This document shows positions 51,486 through 61,426 of a stretch of DNA of 64,000 nucleotides, one piece after another (position 1 is the stretch's first letter; every line of letters starts with the position of its first letter). Source of the stretch: Pseudomonas flavescens (GTDB lineage: Bacteria > Pseudomonadota > Gammaproteobacteria > Pseudomonadales > Pseudomonadaceae); the NCBI RefSeq assembly GCF_013408425.1, contig NZ_JACBYV010000001.1, forward strand, positions 2,790,001-2,854,000, read 5' to 3'. Position numbers and translations under genes: made by a program. The notes beneath the pieces are model-generated. The model did no database searches. It saw nothing but the letters and a program-made list of their open reading frames with translations, and was not told the origin of the DNA.

Positions 51486-51521
51486 ACAGGGGGCAAGGCG
51501 CAGGTGCGCCTTGCCCCCTGT
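51486..51521 (-). promoter_or_regulatory. Perfect 17-bp inverted repeat between relA and mazG
   Basis: 51486-51502 and 51505-51521 are exact inverse complements with a 2-nt centre, forming a very stable hairpin that ends 17 nt before the mazG ATG. There is no U-run after it in the reading direction, so it is more likely an attenuator, RNase III site or translational control element than a simple terminator (inference). Confidence 0.65.
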
Positions 51522-51529
51522 CTAGCGGC

Positions 51530-53776
51530 TCAAGGTGCCCGATGGCGCCGCGCTTCGATGATGTTGGGCAACTGCGACAGGCGGCCGAGCAGACGCCCCA
51601 GCGCATCCAGCCCCGGAATCTCAACGGTCAGCGACATCGACGCCGTGTTGTCTTCCTTGTTGGAGCGGGTGTTGACCGCCAGTACGTTGAGTTTCTCGTT
51701 GAGCAGCATCTGGGTCACGTCACGCAGCAGACCGGAGCGGTCGTAGGCACGAATGATGATGTCCACCGGGTAGGTCTGCACCGGCACCGGGCCCCAGCTG
51801 ACCTGAATGATCCGCTCCGGCTCGCGCCCACCGAGTTGCAGGACCGCCGCGCAATCCTGACGATGGATGCTGACACCGCGCCCCAGGGTGATGTAGCCGA
51901 CGATGGGGTCCCCCGGCAGCGGCTGGCAACAGCCGGCCATCTGCGTCATCAGGTTGCCGACGCCCTGAATCTGGATGTCGCCACGCTTGCCAGGCTTGAA
52001 GCCCTGCGCCTTGCGTGGAATCAGCTCGAGCTGCTCGTGCCCACGCTCCGGCTCTACCAGTTGCTGAGCGAGATTGACCAGTTGCGCCAGACGCAAGTCG
52101 CCGGCCCCCAGGGACGCGAACATATCCTCGGCGGTACGCAGATTGGCTTTCTCGGCGAGCTTCTCGAAGTCCACCGGTGGCAGCGCTACCCGCGCCAGCT
52201 CGCGCTCGAGCATGGTTCTGCCGGCAGCGACGTTCTGGTCGCGGTCCTGCAACTTGAACCAGTGGACAATCTTCGCCCGCGCCCGCGAGGTGGTGATGTA
52301 ACCGAGGTTCGAGTTCAGCCAGTCACGGCTCGGCGTGCCCTGCTTGCTGGTGATGATCTCGACCTGTTCGCCGGTCTGCAGGCTGTAGGTCAGCGGCACG
52401 ATGCGACCGTTGATCTTGGCGCCACGGCAGTTGTGACCGATCTCGGTATGCACGCGGTAGGCGAAGTCCAGCGGCGTGGCGCCTTTGGGCAGGTCGATGG
52501 CATGGCCGTCAGGGGTGAATACGTAGACTCGGTCGGGCTCGATATCGACACGCAACTGCTCGGCCAGACCGCCGATGTCGCCCAGCTCCTCGTGCCACTC
52601 CAGCACCTGGCGCAGCCAGGAAATCTTCTCTTCGTAATGGCTGGAACCGGATTTGACGTCGGTGCCCTTGTAGCGCCAGTGGGCGCAGACGCCGAGTTCG
52701 GCCTCTTCGTGCATGTTGGAGGTGCGAATCTGCACCTCCAGCACCTTGCCCTCGGGCCCCAGCACGGCGGTGTGCAGCGAGCGGTAGCCGTTCTCCTTGG
52801 GGTTGGCGATGTAGTCGTCGAACTCCTTGGGAATATGCCGCCACAGGGTGTGCACGATACCCAGCGCGGTGTAGCAATCGCGCACCGCGGGCACCAGTAC
52901 GCGTACCGCACGCACATCATAGATCTGGCTGAACTGCAGGCCTTTGCGCTGCATCTTGCGCCAGATCGAGTAGATATGTTTCGCCCGGCCGCTGATGTCC
53001 GCCTTGATGCCGGTGGCTTCCAGTTCGTCGCGCAGTTGTTCCATCACTTCGTTGATGTAGTGCTCGCGATCGAGCCGGCGCTCGTGCAGCAGGTTGGCGA
53101 TCTGCTTGTATTGCTCGGGCTCGAGGTAGCGGAAGGACAGGTCCTCCAGCTCCCACTTGATATGACCAATGCCCAGACGGTGGGCAAGCGGCGCATAGAT
53201 ATCGAAGACTTCACGGGCGACACGCTGACGACGCTCCTCGTCGGTGTCCTTCACCGCGCGGATCGCACAGGTTCGCTCGGCCAGCTTGATCAAGGCGACG
53301 CGTACGTCATCGACCATCGCCACCAGCATCTTGCGCAGGTTGTCGACCTGGGCCTGGGAACCGAGCACCAGGGACTCGCCACGCGGATTGAGGCTGGCGC
53401 TAATGGCGGCCATGCGCAGCACCCCCTCGATCAGCTTGCCCACTACCGGGCCGAAGCGCTGACGGACGTCAGCCAGGGGAATCTTGCCTTCGCGCACGCC
53501 GCGATAAATCACCGCAGCGACCAGGGAATCCTGATCGAGCTTGAGGTCGGCGAGGATCTCGGCGATTTCCAGCCCGGCACTGTAGCTGGACGAGCCCTCG
53601 GTCCACAGATTCTGTGCTGCGTTGGCCTGCTGCTCGGCCGCTCGGGCAAACTCACAAGCGTCACGCAGAGCATCACGGTCGAGTGCGGGGTCGACACTCG
53701 TAACGTGCTCCAACCAGGCCTCGAGATTGATACTGCCATCATCGTTGATGGGCTGGTGCACTCTAACCTGAACCAT
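51530..53776 (-). CDS. relA: GTP pyrophosphokinase RelA
   Basis: 748 aa. Ribosome-associated (p)ppGpp synthetase of the stringent response. In order: an inactive hydrolase domain (about 30-190, lacking the HD pair), the synthetase domain (about 230-385, with NPKENGYRSLHTAV and EVQIRT), TGS (about 400-465), helical and zinc-finger-like regions with the Cys pair in AGCCQPLPGD, and a C-terminal ACT domain (about 670-745). ATG 53776 (MVQVRVHQPI) chosen. Upstream of mazG, the usual pairing. Confidence 0.97.
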   Translation of the reverse strand: MVQVRVHQPINDDGSINLEAWLEHVTSVDPALDRDALRDACEFARAAEQQANAAQNLWTEGSSSYSAGLEIAEILADLKLDQDSLVAAVIYRGVREGKIPLADVRQRFGPVVGKLIEGVLRMAAISASLNPRGESLVLGSQAQVDNLRKMLVAMVDDVRVALIKLAERTCAIRAVKDTDEERRQRVAREVFDIYAPLAHRLGIGHIKWELEDLSFRYLEPEQYKQIANLLHERRLDREHYINEVMEQLRDELEATGIKADISGRAKHIYSIWRKMQRKGLQFSQIYDVRAVRVLVPAVRDCYTALGIVHTLWRHIPKEFDDYIANPKENGYRSLHTAVLGPEGKVLEVQIRTSNMHEEAELGVCAHWRYKGTDVKSGSSHYEEKISWLRQVLEWHEELGDIGGLAEQLRVDIEPDRVYVFTPDGHAIDLPKGATPLDFAYRVHTEIGHNCRGAKINGRIVPLTYSLQTGEQVEIITSKQGTPSRDWLNSNLGYITTSRARAKIVHWFKLQDRDQNVAAGRTMLERELARVALPPVDFEKLAEKANLRTAEDMFASLGAGDLRLAQLVNLAQQLVEPERGHEQLELIPRKAQGFKPGKRGDIQIQGVGNLMTQMAGCCQPLPGDPIVGYITLGRGVSIHRQDCAAVLQLGGREPERIIQVSWGPVPVQTYPVDIIIRAYDRSGLLRDVTQMLLNEKLNVLAVNTRSNKEDNTASMSLTVEIPGLDALGRLLGRLSQLPNIIEARRHRAP

Positions 53777-53961
53777 CTTTACCTTCCCTACAGCGGGGCG
53801 TGCCCCACTAAATGTCGCCTGGCTTCTGCGAGCCGGTCGGTTTGACCACATCGGCGCAATCCCTGTGCGCCATTGCACTTATTATCTACCTACATCTCGG
53901 AACCTGCCCGAGGCCTGGAGAGGCATCCGATGGACAGTTGCCCAGCGCGCCCCCAGGCATG

Positions 53962-55314
53962 TCATGAGCGCTCGAACAGCGCCATCGCCTCAACATGTGC
54001 CGTTTGCGGAAACATGTCCAGAATACCGGCTTTTTTCAGTCGATAACCCTGTTGCAACAATTCGCCACTGTCCCGCGCCAGGGTAGTCGGGTTGCAGGAT
54101 ACGTAAACCAGCCGCTTGGCGCCGAGGCCCGCGATCCGCTGAACCACCTGCAGCGCACCATCACGTGGCGGGTCGAGCAAAATAGCGTCGAAACCGCCCG
54201 CAGCCCAGTCAGTATCGGTCAGCGGTTTGGACAGGTCGGCCTGATAAAAGTGCGCATTGCCCAGGCCGTTGGCGCGGGCATTGTCTGCCGCACGCTCGAC
54301 CATGGCCTGCACGCCCTCCACGGCGATCACTTCGCGCGCTTGCCGGGCCAGCGGCAAGGCGAAGTTGCCGAGCCCGCAGAACAGATCCAGCACCCGTTCA
54401 TCGCTACGCGGCGCCAACCAGTGCAAGGCCTGGGCCACCATCGCCTCGTTGACGGCGGCATTCACCTGCACGAAGTCACCCGGCCGGTAAGCCAACTGCA
54501 GGTTCCAGGTGTCCAGCCGATAGCCCAGTTGCTGCGCGGCATCCACCGGCTGAGGCTCACCCTCGCCCTGCAGCCACAGCTGCGCGCGATGCACCGTGCA
54601 GAAGGCTTGCAGTCGAGCCTGGTCCACCTCGCTCAAGGCGTCGGTGTGGCGCACCAGAACGGCACTGGCGGTGCCCTGGAACAGCTCGACATGACCGATG
54701 GCGCGAGGTGCCTGCAATCCGCCGAGCAACGCGGGCAACGCACGCAGGATCGGCTGCAGCGGTTCGACCAGTACCGGGCAGTCGCCAATGGCGACGATGT
54801 CCTGGCTGGCCGCCGCGCGGAAGCCAACTTCCAGGCGCTTGCCGCGCATGTCCCAACGGACGGCGATACGTGCACGGCGGCGGTAGGCGAATTCGGGGCT
54901 GCTCAGCGGCTCGGCCCAGATATCGGGTCGCAAGCCGCCAAGACGTTCGAGCTGCTCGGCGAGCATGCGCTGCTTCAGGGCAAGCTGTTCGCCATGGGCA
55001 ATGTGCTGCACGCTGCAGCCGCCACACACGCGGGCGTGTACGCACGGCTCGTCGCGGCGCTCTGAGCTGGCCTGGAAGACCCGTTCGGTACGCGCGTCCA
55101 CGACCTTGCTGCGGGCACCGAGCACCCGCGCCTCGACCTCTTCACCGGGCAACGCGCCGCTGACGAACCAGGTTCGACCTTCGATGAACGCGATACCGCG
55201 GCCGTCATTGGCCAGCCGCTCGATCTTCAGACGCTGTTTCTTGCCGACGGGCACCTGAGCCGTTCGCGTGCCGCCGCTTGGCTGAAAGCGCAGACCGCCA
55301 TTCTTGCCGGCCAT
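53962..55314 (-). CDS. rlmD: 23S rRNA (uracil(1939)-C5)-methyltransferase
   Basis: 450 aa. N-terminal TRAM domain (about 20-80, [17 protein letters not shown]), an Fe-S cluster site [16 protein letters not shown] with a later Cys in IGDCPVL, and a C-terminal SAM-dependent domain with [14 protein letters not shown] and catalytic Cys in [12 protein letters not shown]. Start ATG 55314 overlaps the cysM stop by one base. It lies upstream of relA, as in P. aeruginosa. Confidence 0.96.
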   Translation of the reverse strand: MAGKNGGLRFQPSGGTRTAQVPVGKKQRLKIERLANDGRGIAFIEGRTWFVSGALPGEEVEARVLGARSKVVDARTERVFQASSERRDEPCVHARVCGGCSVQHIAHGEQLALKQRMLAEQLERLGGLRPDIWAEPLSSPEFAYRRRARIAVRWDMRGKRLEVGFRAAASQDIVAIGDCPVLVEPLQPILRALPALLGGLQAPRAIGHVELFQGTASAVLVRHTDALSEVDQARLQAFCTVHRAQLWLQGEGEPQPVDAAQQLGYRLDTWNLQLAYRPGDFVQVNAAVNEAMVAQALHWLAPRSDERVLDLFCGLGNFALPLARQAREVIAVEGVQAMVERAADNARANGLGNAHFYQADLSKPLTDTDWAAGGFDAILLDPPRDGALQVVQRIAGLGAKRLVYVSCNPTTLARDSGELLQQGYRLKKAGILDMFPQTAHVEAMALFERS

Positions 55315-56219
55315 CAGTTCTCCGTGGCGTCGTACACGCCAGTGGACAGATAGCGGTCACCGCGATCACAGATGATGGCGACCAGTACCGCATTCTCCAG
55401 TTGCCTGGACAGGCGCAGCATGGCCGCGACCGCACCGCCGGAGGACACGCCGCAGAAGATACCCTCCTCGCGTGCCATGCGACGCATCACGTCTTCGGCC
55501 TCGGCCTGCGCCATGTCGACGATCTGGTCGACACGCTCGGATTCGAAGATTTTCGGCAGGTACTCTTCCGGCCAGCGACGGATGCCCGGAATCGCCGAGC
55601 CCTCCATAGGCTGCAGACCGACGATCTGCACGTGCGGATTTTGCTCCTTGAGGTAACGCGACACGCCCATGATGGTGCCGGTGGTTCCCATGGAGCTGAT
55701 GAAGTGAGTGATCTGCCCGCCCGTCTGGCGCCAGATTTCCGGGCCGGTACCGGTGTAATGGGCAACCGGATTGTCGCCGTTGGCGAACTGATCGAGCACC
55801 TTGCCGCGGCCGTCGGCCTGCATGGAGAGGGCCAGATCGCGGGCACCCTCCATACCCTGCTCCTTGCTCACCAGGATCAGCTCGGCGCCGTAGGCGGTCA
55901 TCGCCGCCTTGCGCTCGGCACTGGAGTTGTCCGGCATGATCAGGATCATCTTGTAGCCCTTGATCGCTGCGGCCATGGCCAGTGCGATGCCGGTGTTACC
56001 CGAAGTCGCCTCGATCAGCGTGTCGCCGGGTTCGATGTCACCGCGCAGTTCGGCACGGGTGATCATCGACAATGCCGGGCGATCTTTCACCGAGCCGGCC
56101 GGGTTATTGCCTTCGAGCTTCACCAGCAGGGTGTTGCTGGTATCGCCGGCCAGTCGTTGCAGGCGAACCAGAGGCGTATTGCCGACGCATTCGGCGATCG
56201 TGGGGTATTGCGGGGTCAT
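55314..56219 (-). CDS. cysM: Cysteine synthase B
   Basis: 301 aa. PLP enzyme making cysteine from O-acetylserine and sulfide or thiosulfate. PLP Lys in [11 protein letters not shown] (about residue 43), substrate loop [12 protein letters not shown], and PLP phosphate loop [10 protein letters not shown]. Arg at the CysM-specific [10 protein letters not shown] supports CysM rather than CysK. First gene of a cysM-rlmD pair. Confidence 0.95.
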   Translation of the reverse strand: MTPQYPTIAECVGNTPLVRLQRLAGDTSNTLLVKLEGNNPAGSVKDRPALSMITRAELRGDIEPGDTLIEATSGNTGIALAMAAAIKGYKMILIMPDNSSAERKAAMTAYGAELILVSKEQGMEGARDLALSMQADGRGKVLDQFANGDNPVAHYTGTGPEIWRQTGGQITHFISSMGTTGTIMGVSRYLKEQNPHVQIVGLQPMEGSAIPGIRRWPEEYLPKIFESERVDQIVDMAQAEAEDVMRRMAREEGIFCGVSSGGAVAAMLRLSRQLENAVLVAIICDRGDRYLSTGVYDATEN

Positions 56220-56431
56220 AGCGTCGATCGAGTCCAGACGGCTGCAGGGGGCGGTAATGATACCGGCAAAAAGGTCCGAGCCCTACTATCACCTGCATCG
56301 CCGTCGACTGGCTGGCAACGGCTGTCGGGTAGCGCTGGAGCCCCAGCCCTCTGCGTCGCAGGCCAACGGATCAAGACCATCAAACAAGACGATCTAAGCT
56401 AATAACGGATCGGTCTAGGATTCACGGAGGT

Positions 56432-57268
56432 TCAACCCTCGGCCGTGCGGGCGCCCCTCGTGACACCCGCGATCACCGGGGTGCCACTGAGCGGATCGCG
56501 CATCAGCGTGCAGCGTACGTCGTAGAGCTCCTCGACCAGTGCCGGTGTGACGATGTCGACCGGCGAACCCTCGGCGACGATACGCCCCGCCTTCATCGCC
56601 ACCAGATGATCGGCATAGCGGCAGGCGCTGGACAGGTCGTGTACCACCATCACCACGGTCTTGCCCACCGACGCCAAGCTGCGGATCAGCTCGAACACTT
56701 CGATCTGGTGGCCTAAATCAAGCGCCGAGGTGGGTTCGTCGAGCAACAGCAACGGCGTCTGCTGCGCTACCGCCATGGCGATCCAGGCGCGCTGGCGCTG
56801 GCCACCGGACATCGACTCCAGCGGACGCTCGGCCAGTGTTTGCAGGTCGGCCACGCGCAGCGCCTCTTCGACGATGGCCTGGTCGTCCGCCGACCACTGA
56901 CGCAGCAGGCTCTGGTGCGGCTGGCGACCGAAGCGGATCAGCTCGGAAACGGTCAGGCCGTCGGGTGCCGTGGCGTCCTGGGGCAGCAGTGCCAGTTGCC
57001 TCGCCACCTGTTTGGACGGCAGGCTGCCGATGGCCCGGCCGTTGAGCAGCACCGCGCCGGCACTGGGTTTGTGCAAACGCGACAGGCCGGCCAGCAAGGT
57101 CGATTTGCCACAACCATTGGGGCCGACGATGGCGGTCACCTGTCCTGACGGAATGCGCAGGGACAAGCGCTCGATGATCGCTGCATGGGGGTAACCCAGG
57201 CTCAGGCCCTCGGCCTGCAGGGTAACCTCGGCCTCGGGCCGAGTGGCGAACAGCTTGGACGTAGTCAT
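56432..57268 (-). CDS. Ferric-siderophore ABC transporter ATPase (FepC/FecE-like)
   Basis: 278 aa. Walker A GPNGCGKSTL (about residue 50), Q-loop LLPQDA, signature MSGGQRQRAWIAMA, Walker B LLLLDEPTSALD and the switch His in VVHDLSSA are complete. Powers import through the two permeases encoded upstream. Last gene of the fepBDGC-like operon, 39 bp after the second permease. Confidence 0.92.
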   Translation of the reverse strand: MTTSKLFATRPEAEVTLQAEGLSLGYPHAAIIERLSLRIPSGQVTAIVGPNGCGKSTLLAGLSRLHKPSAGAVLLNGRAIGSLPSKQVARQLALLPQDATAPDGLTVSELIRFGRQPHQSLLRQWSADDQAIVEEALRVADLQTLAERPLESMSGGQRQRAWIAMAVAQQTPLLLLDEPTSALDLGHQIEVFELIRSLASVGKTVVMVVHDLSSACRYADHLVAMKAGRIVAEGSPVDIVTPALVEELYDVRCTLMRDPLSGTPVIAGVTRGARTAEG

Positions 57269-57307
57269 CGGCTCAACTCCGCAGCGGCCGCCGATGGGGG
57301 CGGCCTT

Positions 57308-58372
57308 TCATGTCAGTCTGCGCGACGGCTGGCGCAACAGGATCCACAGCAAATAGGGCCCGCCAACCACGGCGGTGATCACCCCGACGGGAATTTCGAT
57401 GGGTGCCAGCCAGGTACGCCCGACCCAGTCCGCACAGGTCATCAACAGCGCACCCGCCAATGCCGAACACAGCACAGGCACGCCGCGATGGCCACTCAGG
57501 TAGCGGGCCATCTCCGGCGCGGCGAGGGCCACCAGCCCCACCGGCCCGGCCACCGCAACGGCCAGCGCGGTGAGCAGTACCGTAGTGATCAGGGTCAGCA
57601 GGCGCATGGCCCTGAGACGCACGCCAAGCCCCACCGCCACGCTGTCGGAAAAACGCATCAGTTCCAGGCGCTGAGCCAGGTACTTGACCAGTGGCAGGCA
57701 CAGGGTCAGGCCGATACCCAGTAGCCAGATGGCCAGCGCGGGGCGCGCGTTGAGGCTGCCGACCGTCCAGGGGTAGGCCACGTTGGCGGCATCGATATCG
57801 GCGCGTGCCAGCATCAAATTGGTCAGCGCGCCGAACACGGCACCCACGGCGATGCCGACCACGATGAAGCGATAGCCCCGGGCACCCGCACCGGCACTCA
57901 GACCGAAAGCCAGCACCGCCGCAGTGGTAGCGCCGGTAAGCGCCAGCGCGGAAGGTGCCAGGGTGGTGGGTACGGCAACGATGGACGCCACGGCGAAGGC
58001 CGTGGCGCCGTCGTCGATGCCGATCACTCCCGGGGTAGCCAGGCGGTTGCGCGCCAGGGTCTGCAGCAAGCAGCCACCAATCCCGAACGCCGCGCCGGTG
58101 AGCAGACCGGCGACCAGGCGTTGCAAGCGCAGCTCCTGAACCAGAAACACGTGCATGGGCTCACCCTGACCAAACGCAGCCGCCAGGGCCGTCCATGGGG
58201 ACAGGCCAGCGGCGCCGGAGGCCAGACTGATGCCGGTGATGAGCACGATTGCCGCCGAGAGCCCCAGTGCGGCGAACACGCCACGCCTGTTCAACAGCAC
58301 GCGCAGCGAGCCAAACGCCAGCAACCAGTATCCGCTCGGTGCCTTGGGCATGGACGACAGAGGGCCACTCAT
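57308..58372 (-). CDS. Iron-siderophore ABC permease (FepG-like, FecCD family)
   Basis: 354 aa. Nine to ten membrane helices. The C-terminal coupling segment VAVAGPVGLVALAAPEMARYL is the FecCD signature that docks on the ATPase. ATGA overlap with the preceding permease gives coupled translation, and the two permeases probably form a heterodimer. Confidence 0.9.
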   Translation of the reverse strand: MSGPLSSMPKAPSGYWLLAFGSLRVLLNRRGVFAALGLSAAIVLITGISLASGAAGLSPWTALAAAFGQGEPMHVFLVQELRLQRLVAGLLTGAAFGIGGCLLQTLARNRLATPGVIGIDDGATAFAVASIVAVPTTLAPSALALTGATTAAVLAFGLSAGAGARGYRFIVVGIAVGAVFGALTNLMLARADIDAANVAYPWTVGSLNARPALAIWLLGIGLTLCLPLVKYLAQRLELMRFSDSVAVGLGVRLRAMRLLTLITTVLLTALAVAVAGPVGLVALAAPEMARYLSGHRGVPVLCSALAGALLMTCADWVGRTWLAPIEIPVGVITAVVGGPYLLWILLRQPSRRLT

Positions 58373-59382
58373 AAGGTCGGCAACCTGTGGCTACGTACCA
58401 CGGCGATCAGCACCGGCGCGCCGATCAGGGCGGTCACCACGCCAATCGGCAGCTCGTAGGGGCTGACCAGCAGGCGCGACAGGATATCGGCGAACAACAC
58501 GATGATCGGCCCGAGCAACAGCGACGCACCGATGGTGCGGCGAATGTCCGGCCCCAGCAGGCGACGCGCCACGAACGGCACGACCAGGCCAACGAAGGCC
58601 ATCGGGCCGGCCGCCGCCGTGGCGGTACCGACCAGCACGGCCACGCCCAGCAAGGCGCCAAGCCGGGTCAGGCCAGGATGGTGGCCGAGACCGGTGGCCA
58701 TCTTCTCGCCAAGGGCCAGGGCAGCCAGCGGGCGGATCAACGGCACGAGCAGCAGCAAGCCCAGCACCAGGCCAGGCGTACTCCAGGTCAATACATCCTG
58801 AGGGCGACCGGCCAGGGCACCGATGATCCAGAAACGAATCTCGTCGGCGCTGCGCTGGTCGTGCAGCAGAATCAAGGTGCTGATGGCGGTGAGAATGCCC
58901 GAGAAGGCTGCACCGGCCAGCACCAGGCGCACCGGATCGTCACCGACACCACGCACCTGGGTGACCAGCAATACCAGCAGGCAACCCGCCATGGCGCCCG
59001 CGATGGCCACGCCGAGATTCAGGGTGGCCGCACTGGCGCCCAGACTGATCGCCACCACCACCGCGAAGGACGCCCCGGCACTCACGCCCAGCAGACCGGG
59101 CTCGGCCAGCGGATTGCGGGTCGCCGACTGCAGCACCACACCAGCGGCCCCCAGCGCGACGCCGACCAGCACACCCAGCAGCGTGCGGGGCAGGCGCAAC
59201 TCGAAGAGCACGAAGCGCGCTTCGTCATCCGCAGCGCCAAACAGCGCCCACAGGCTCCGGGTGATACCGACCTCCCCCGCGCCGATCAGCAGGCTGGCAA
59301 CGCACAATAGCGCCAACGACGCGGCCACCCCCGCCAGCGCTTTGGCCAGTGGCGGACGACCGCCCTTCACATCCACGGTCAT
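58369..59382 (-). CDS. Iron-siderophore ABC permease (FepD-like, FecCD family)
   Basis: 337 aa. Multi-helix FecCD permease with TATAAAGPMAFVGLVVPFVAR (quoted in part) as coupling signature and GEVGITRSLWALFG near the N-terminus. ATGA overlaps at both ends, with the binding-protein gene upstream and the second permease downstream. Confidence 0.9.
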   Translation of the reverse strand: MTVDVKGGRPPLAKALAGVAASLALLCVASLLIGAGEVGITRSLWALFGAADDEARFVLFELRLPRTLLGVLVGVALGAAGVVLQSATRNPLAEPGLLGVSAGASFAVVVAISLGASAATLNLGVAIAGAMAGCLLVLLVTQVRGVGDDPVRLVLAGAAFSGILTAISTLILLHDQRSADEIRFWIIGALAGRPQDVLTWSTPGLVLGLLLLVPLIRPLAALALGEKMATGLGHHPGLTRLGALLGVAVLVGTATAAAGPMAFVGLVVPFVARRLLGPDIRRTIGASLLLGPIIVLFADILSRLLVSPYELPIGVVTALIGAPVLIAVVRSHRLPTL

Positions 59383-60302
59383 TGCGAGGCGACGGCCTTC
59401 TCCACGTCATCGAGAATCACGTTGGCAGCCAGCGGCCCGCTGCCACTGCTCCAGATCTGCCCGTCGACGCTCTGCACATGGCCGCTGCTGACCGCCTTCA
59501 GGCGCGCGAATGCCGGCTGCTGGCGGGCCTGCTCCAGGGCCTTGTCGCCATCGGCGTTGAGGGTGGCAAGGAACAGCCAGTCACCGTCGATGCGCGACAG
59601 GTTCTCTAGGCTCAGGGCATCGCTATGGGGCTTGCTGGTCAGTTCCGCCGCCATTGCCGTGCCCTTGAAACCAAGCTGGCTCAGCAGCTGGCCCACGAAC
59701 AGGTGCTGGGACATCACGCCCGGCCCCTGCGGGCTCCAGCGCACCACCGAAGCGACCTGCCCCGGCTCGACCCTGCTCTTGATGCTCCGGATGCGCGTGT
59801 CGACCGCGGCGATGGCGGCCTTGGCTTCATCGACCTTGCCAAGAGCCTTGCCATAGAACTCGACATTATTGCGCCAGTCTTGGAACGAGTTGCCCTTGGG
59901 CACCGCGGTCGGCGCGATCAGGCTGAGCTTCTGGTACTGATCCCGGGTGAGCTCCGGCGAAGCCAGAATCAGATCCGGCTGCAGGGCGAACACCGACTCC
60001 AGATTGGTTTCCCGGGCGGTGCCGACGATGCGGATATCACCCGCCTTGCTCTTCAAGTACGCCGACACATCGCTGCCACCGCGCGTGGCAACGCTGCCCA
60101 GGGGCTTGACGCCAACGGCCAGGGCGACATCCAGTGCATTCTCGCCCAGGGTGACCACACGCTGCGGCGTGCCCTGCAACTCGAGCGCACCGAAGGCCGT
60201 ATCGAGGGTGCGTGATTCGGCCACGGCACTGCCCAGTGGCAACAGCGCGACCAGGCCGGAAAACGCCAGCAGGCGTGAGCATCGGGATAAGCTAGCAATC
60301 AT
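59379..60302 (-). CDS. Periplasmic ferric-siderophore binding protein (FepB-like)
   Basis: 307 aa. Signal peptide (residues ~1-28, cleaved after AVA). Bilobal TroA/FhuD-like fold with RVVTLGENALDVALAVGVKPLG near the start and LQPDLILASPELTRDQY. Carries the ferric siderophore from receptor to permeases. AAAGGAGGT ahead of ATG 60302 is an excellent site. First gene of the importer operon, with a palindromic site upstream. Confidence 0.9.
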   Translation of the reverse strand: MIASLSRCSRLLAFSGLVALLPLGSAVAESRTLDTAFGALELQGTPQRVVTLGENALDVALAVGVKPLGSVATRGGSDVSAYLKSKAGDIRIVGTARETNLESVFALQPDLILASPELTRDQYQKLSLIAPTAVPKGNSFQDWRNNVEFYGKALGKVDEAKAAIAAVDTRIRSIKSRVEPGQVASVVRWSPQGPGVMSQHLFVGQLLSQLGFKGTAMAAELTSKPHSDALSLENLSRIDGDWLFLATLNADGDKALEQARQQPAFARLKAVSSGHVQSVDGQIWSSGSGPLAANVILDDVEKAVASQ

Positions 60303-60422
60303 CGAAACCTCCTTTCTTTAGGGTGAAACGAACGGCTGCGCCCTGCAGGCGGTCGCAGCGCAGTGGCACGGTCCTGGCTTCGCGGCAGCAGCCATACTGC
60401 GGCAAAAATGTTCAGGATTTTC

Positions 60423-60438
60423 ATTTACATATGTAAAT
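60423..60438. promoter_or_regulatory. 16-bp perfect palindrome upstream of the fepB-like gene
   Basis: ATTTACATATGTAAAT lies in the 168-bp gap upstream of the importer operon, 121 bp before its ATG, inside an AT-rich patch. It looks like the operator of a dimeric regulator. It does not match the Fur consensus well. Regulator unknown. Confidence 0.5.
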
Positions 60439-60469
60439 TCCGGGTGCATCGCCGCCGCGCCGAACCGGC

Positions 60470-61426
60470 TCATTGCGGCACCACTCGGGCAACGGCGGTA
60501 TCGTCTCCGGCGCTCAGGCGCAGAGCCGGGCCGAGCGAGGCCGGCAGCATCGGGCCGTGACTCAGTTCCGGATAGCGCCGATAGCGAACGCGGGCTTGCG
60601 GGATGGCCGCCAGGCGCTCGACCAGTTGCTCGGCGGCGTTGGCCGGTACTGCTGCGGTGGCCTCGCGGCGCGCGCGCACGTGCGGGGCCTCGTCCTTGTC
60701 GACAGGCGGGCGCTTGCGCTCTGCGCCCCCGGTCAGCAGCGTCAGGTCGAACGCCTGCCCTCTGGTGATGAACGCCCGGGCCTCCTGAAGAATGAAACCG
60801 CTCTGCCACCACAGCGAAGGATCGGCAGCGATGTAGCGCTGGAAGCTGTCAGGACGGGTGAACAGCGCGTGCAGGGTCAGCAGACCGCCATAGGAGTGTC
60901 CCCACAGACTTTGTCGCTGCGGGTCGATGCTGACCCGAGCCTGGACCAGCGGCTTGATGCGCTGCTCGAGCAGATCGAGGAACAGATCCGCCCCCCCGCC
61001 GTGGCGCTGACGGGCTATATCGTCGATCACCGGTTCGCCGCCGGGCAGCGGTAGTGTGTAGTCGTACGCCCGGGCAGTCGCATCGAAACGCAGGTCAGTG
61101 GCATAACCGACGAACACCAGCACGGGCGGTCCACGCCGGTCCAGGTCAACTAACTGCTGCTCCTGCAATGCACCGAGCGCGGCGTTGCCATCGAGCAGGT
61201 AAAGCACCGGATAGCCAGAGGCAGGCGCGGCCTGTCTGGGGGTAGCGATCCAGATGCGGTAATGGCGTTGGCCGTCAACGGAAGCCAGATCCTGCTGGGT
61301 GAAACGGTAATGGGCAGAACCGTGATCGGCCAGGGTCGGCCCCAGCGGTTGGGAAAGATCCGGCCTGGCCACGGCGACACCAGTGATTGTCAGTAACAGG
61401 ACGAAGATGCCCAGCCATGCGTTCAT
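60470..61426 (-). CDS. Predicted siderophore esterase (IroE/PfeE/Fes-like alpha/beta hydrolase)
   Basis: 318 aa. Signal peptide (residues ~1-21). Alpha/beta hydrolase of the esterase-D group with nucleophile elbow LWGHSYGGLL (Ser ~172), LYLLDGNAALG near the N-terminus and the His in ELSHGPML near the C-terminus. Relatives IroE and PfeE cut enterobactin trilactone in the periplasm to release iron, and the locus context supports this. Start overlaps the methyltransferase stop (TGATG). Confidence 0.85.
   Translation of the reverse strand: MNAWLGIFVLLLTITGVAVARPDLSQPLGPTLADHGSAHYRFTQQDLASVDGQRHYRIWIATPRQAAPASGYPVLYLLDGNAALGALQEQQLVDLDRRGPPVLVFVGYATDLRFDATARAYDYTLPLPGGEPVIDDIARQRHGGGADLFLDLLEQRIKPLVQARVSIDPQRQSLWGHSYGGLLTLHALFTRPDSFQRYIAADPSLWWQSGFILQEARAFITRGQAFDLTLLTGGAERKRPPVDKDEAPHVRARREATAAVPANAAEQLVERLAAIPQARVRYRRYPELSHGPMLPASLGPALRLSAGDDTAVARVVPQ

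Noticed and set aside
51437..53845. 802-aa plus-strand frame opposite relA
   Set aside because: Shadow of relA; the sequence is low-complexity Asp/His/Gln/Leu-rich with no domain, and RelA motifs fill the other strand.
60423..60438. Palindrome as a Fur box
   Set aside because: ATTTACATATGTAAAT shares only AT-richness with the Fur consensus GATAATGATAATCATTATC; kept as an operator for an unknown regulator.
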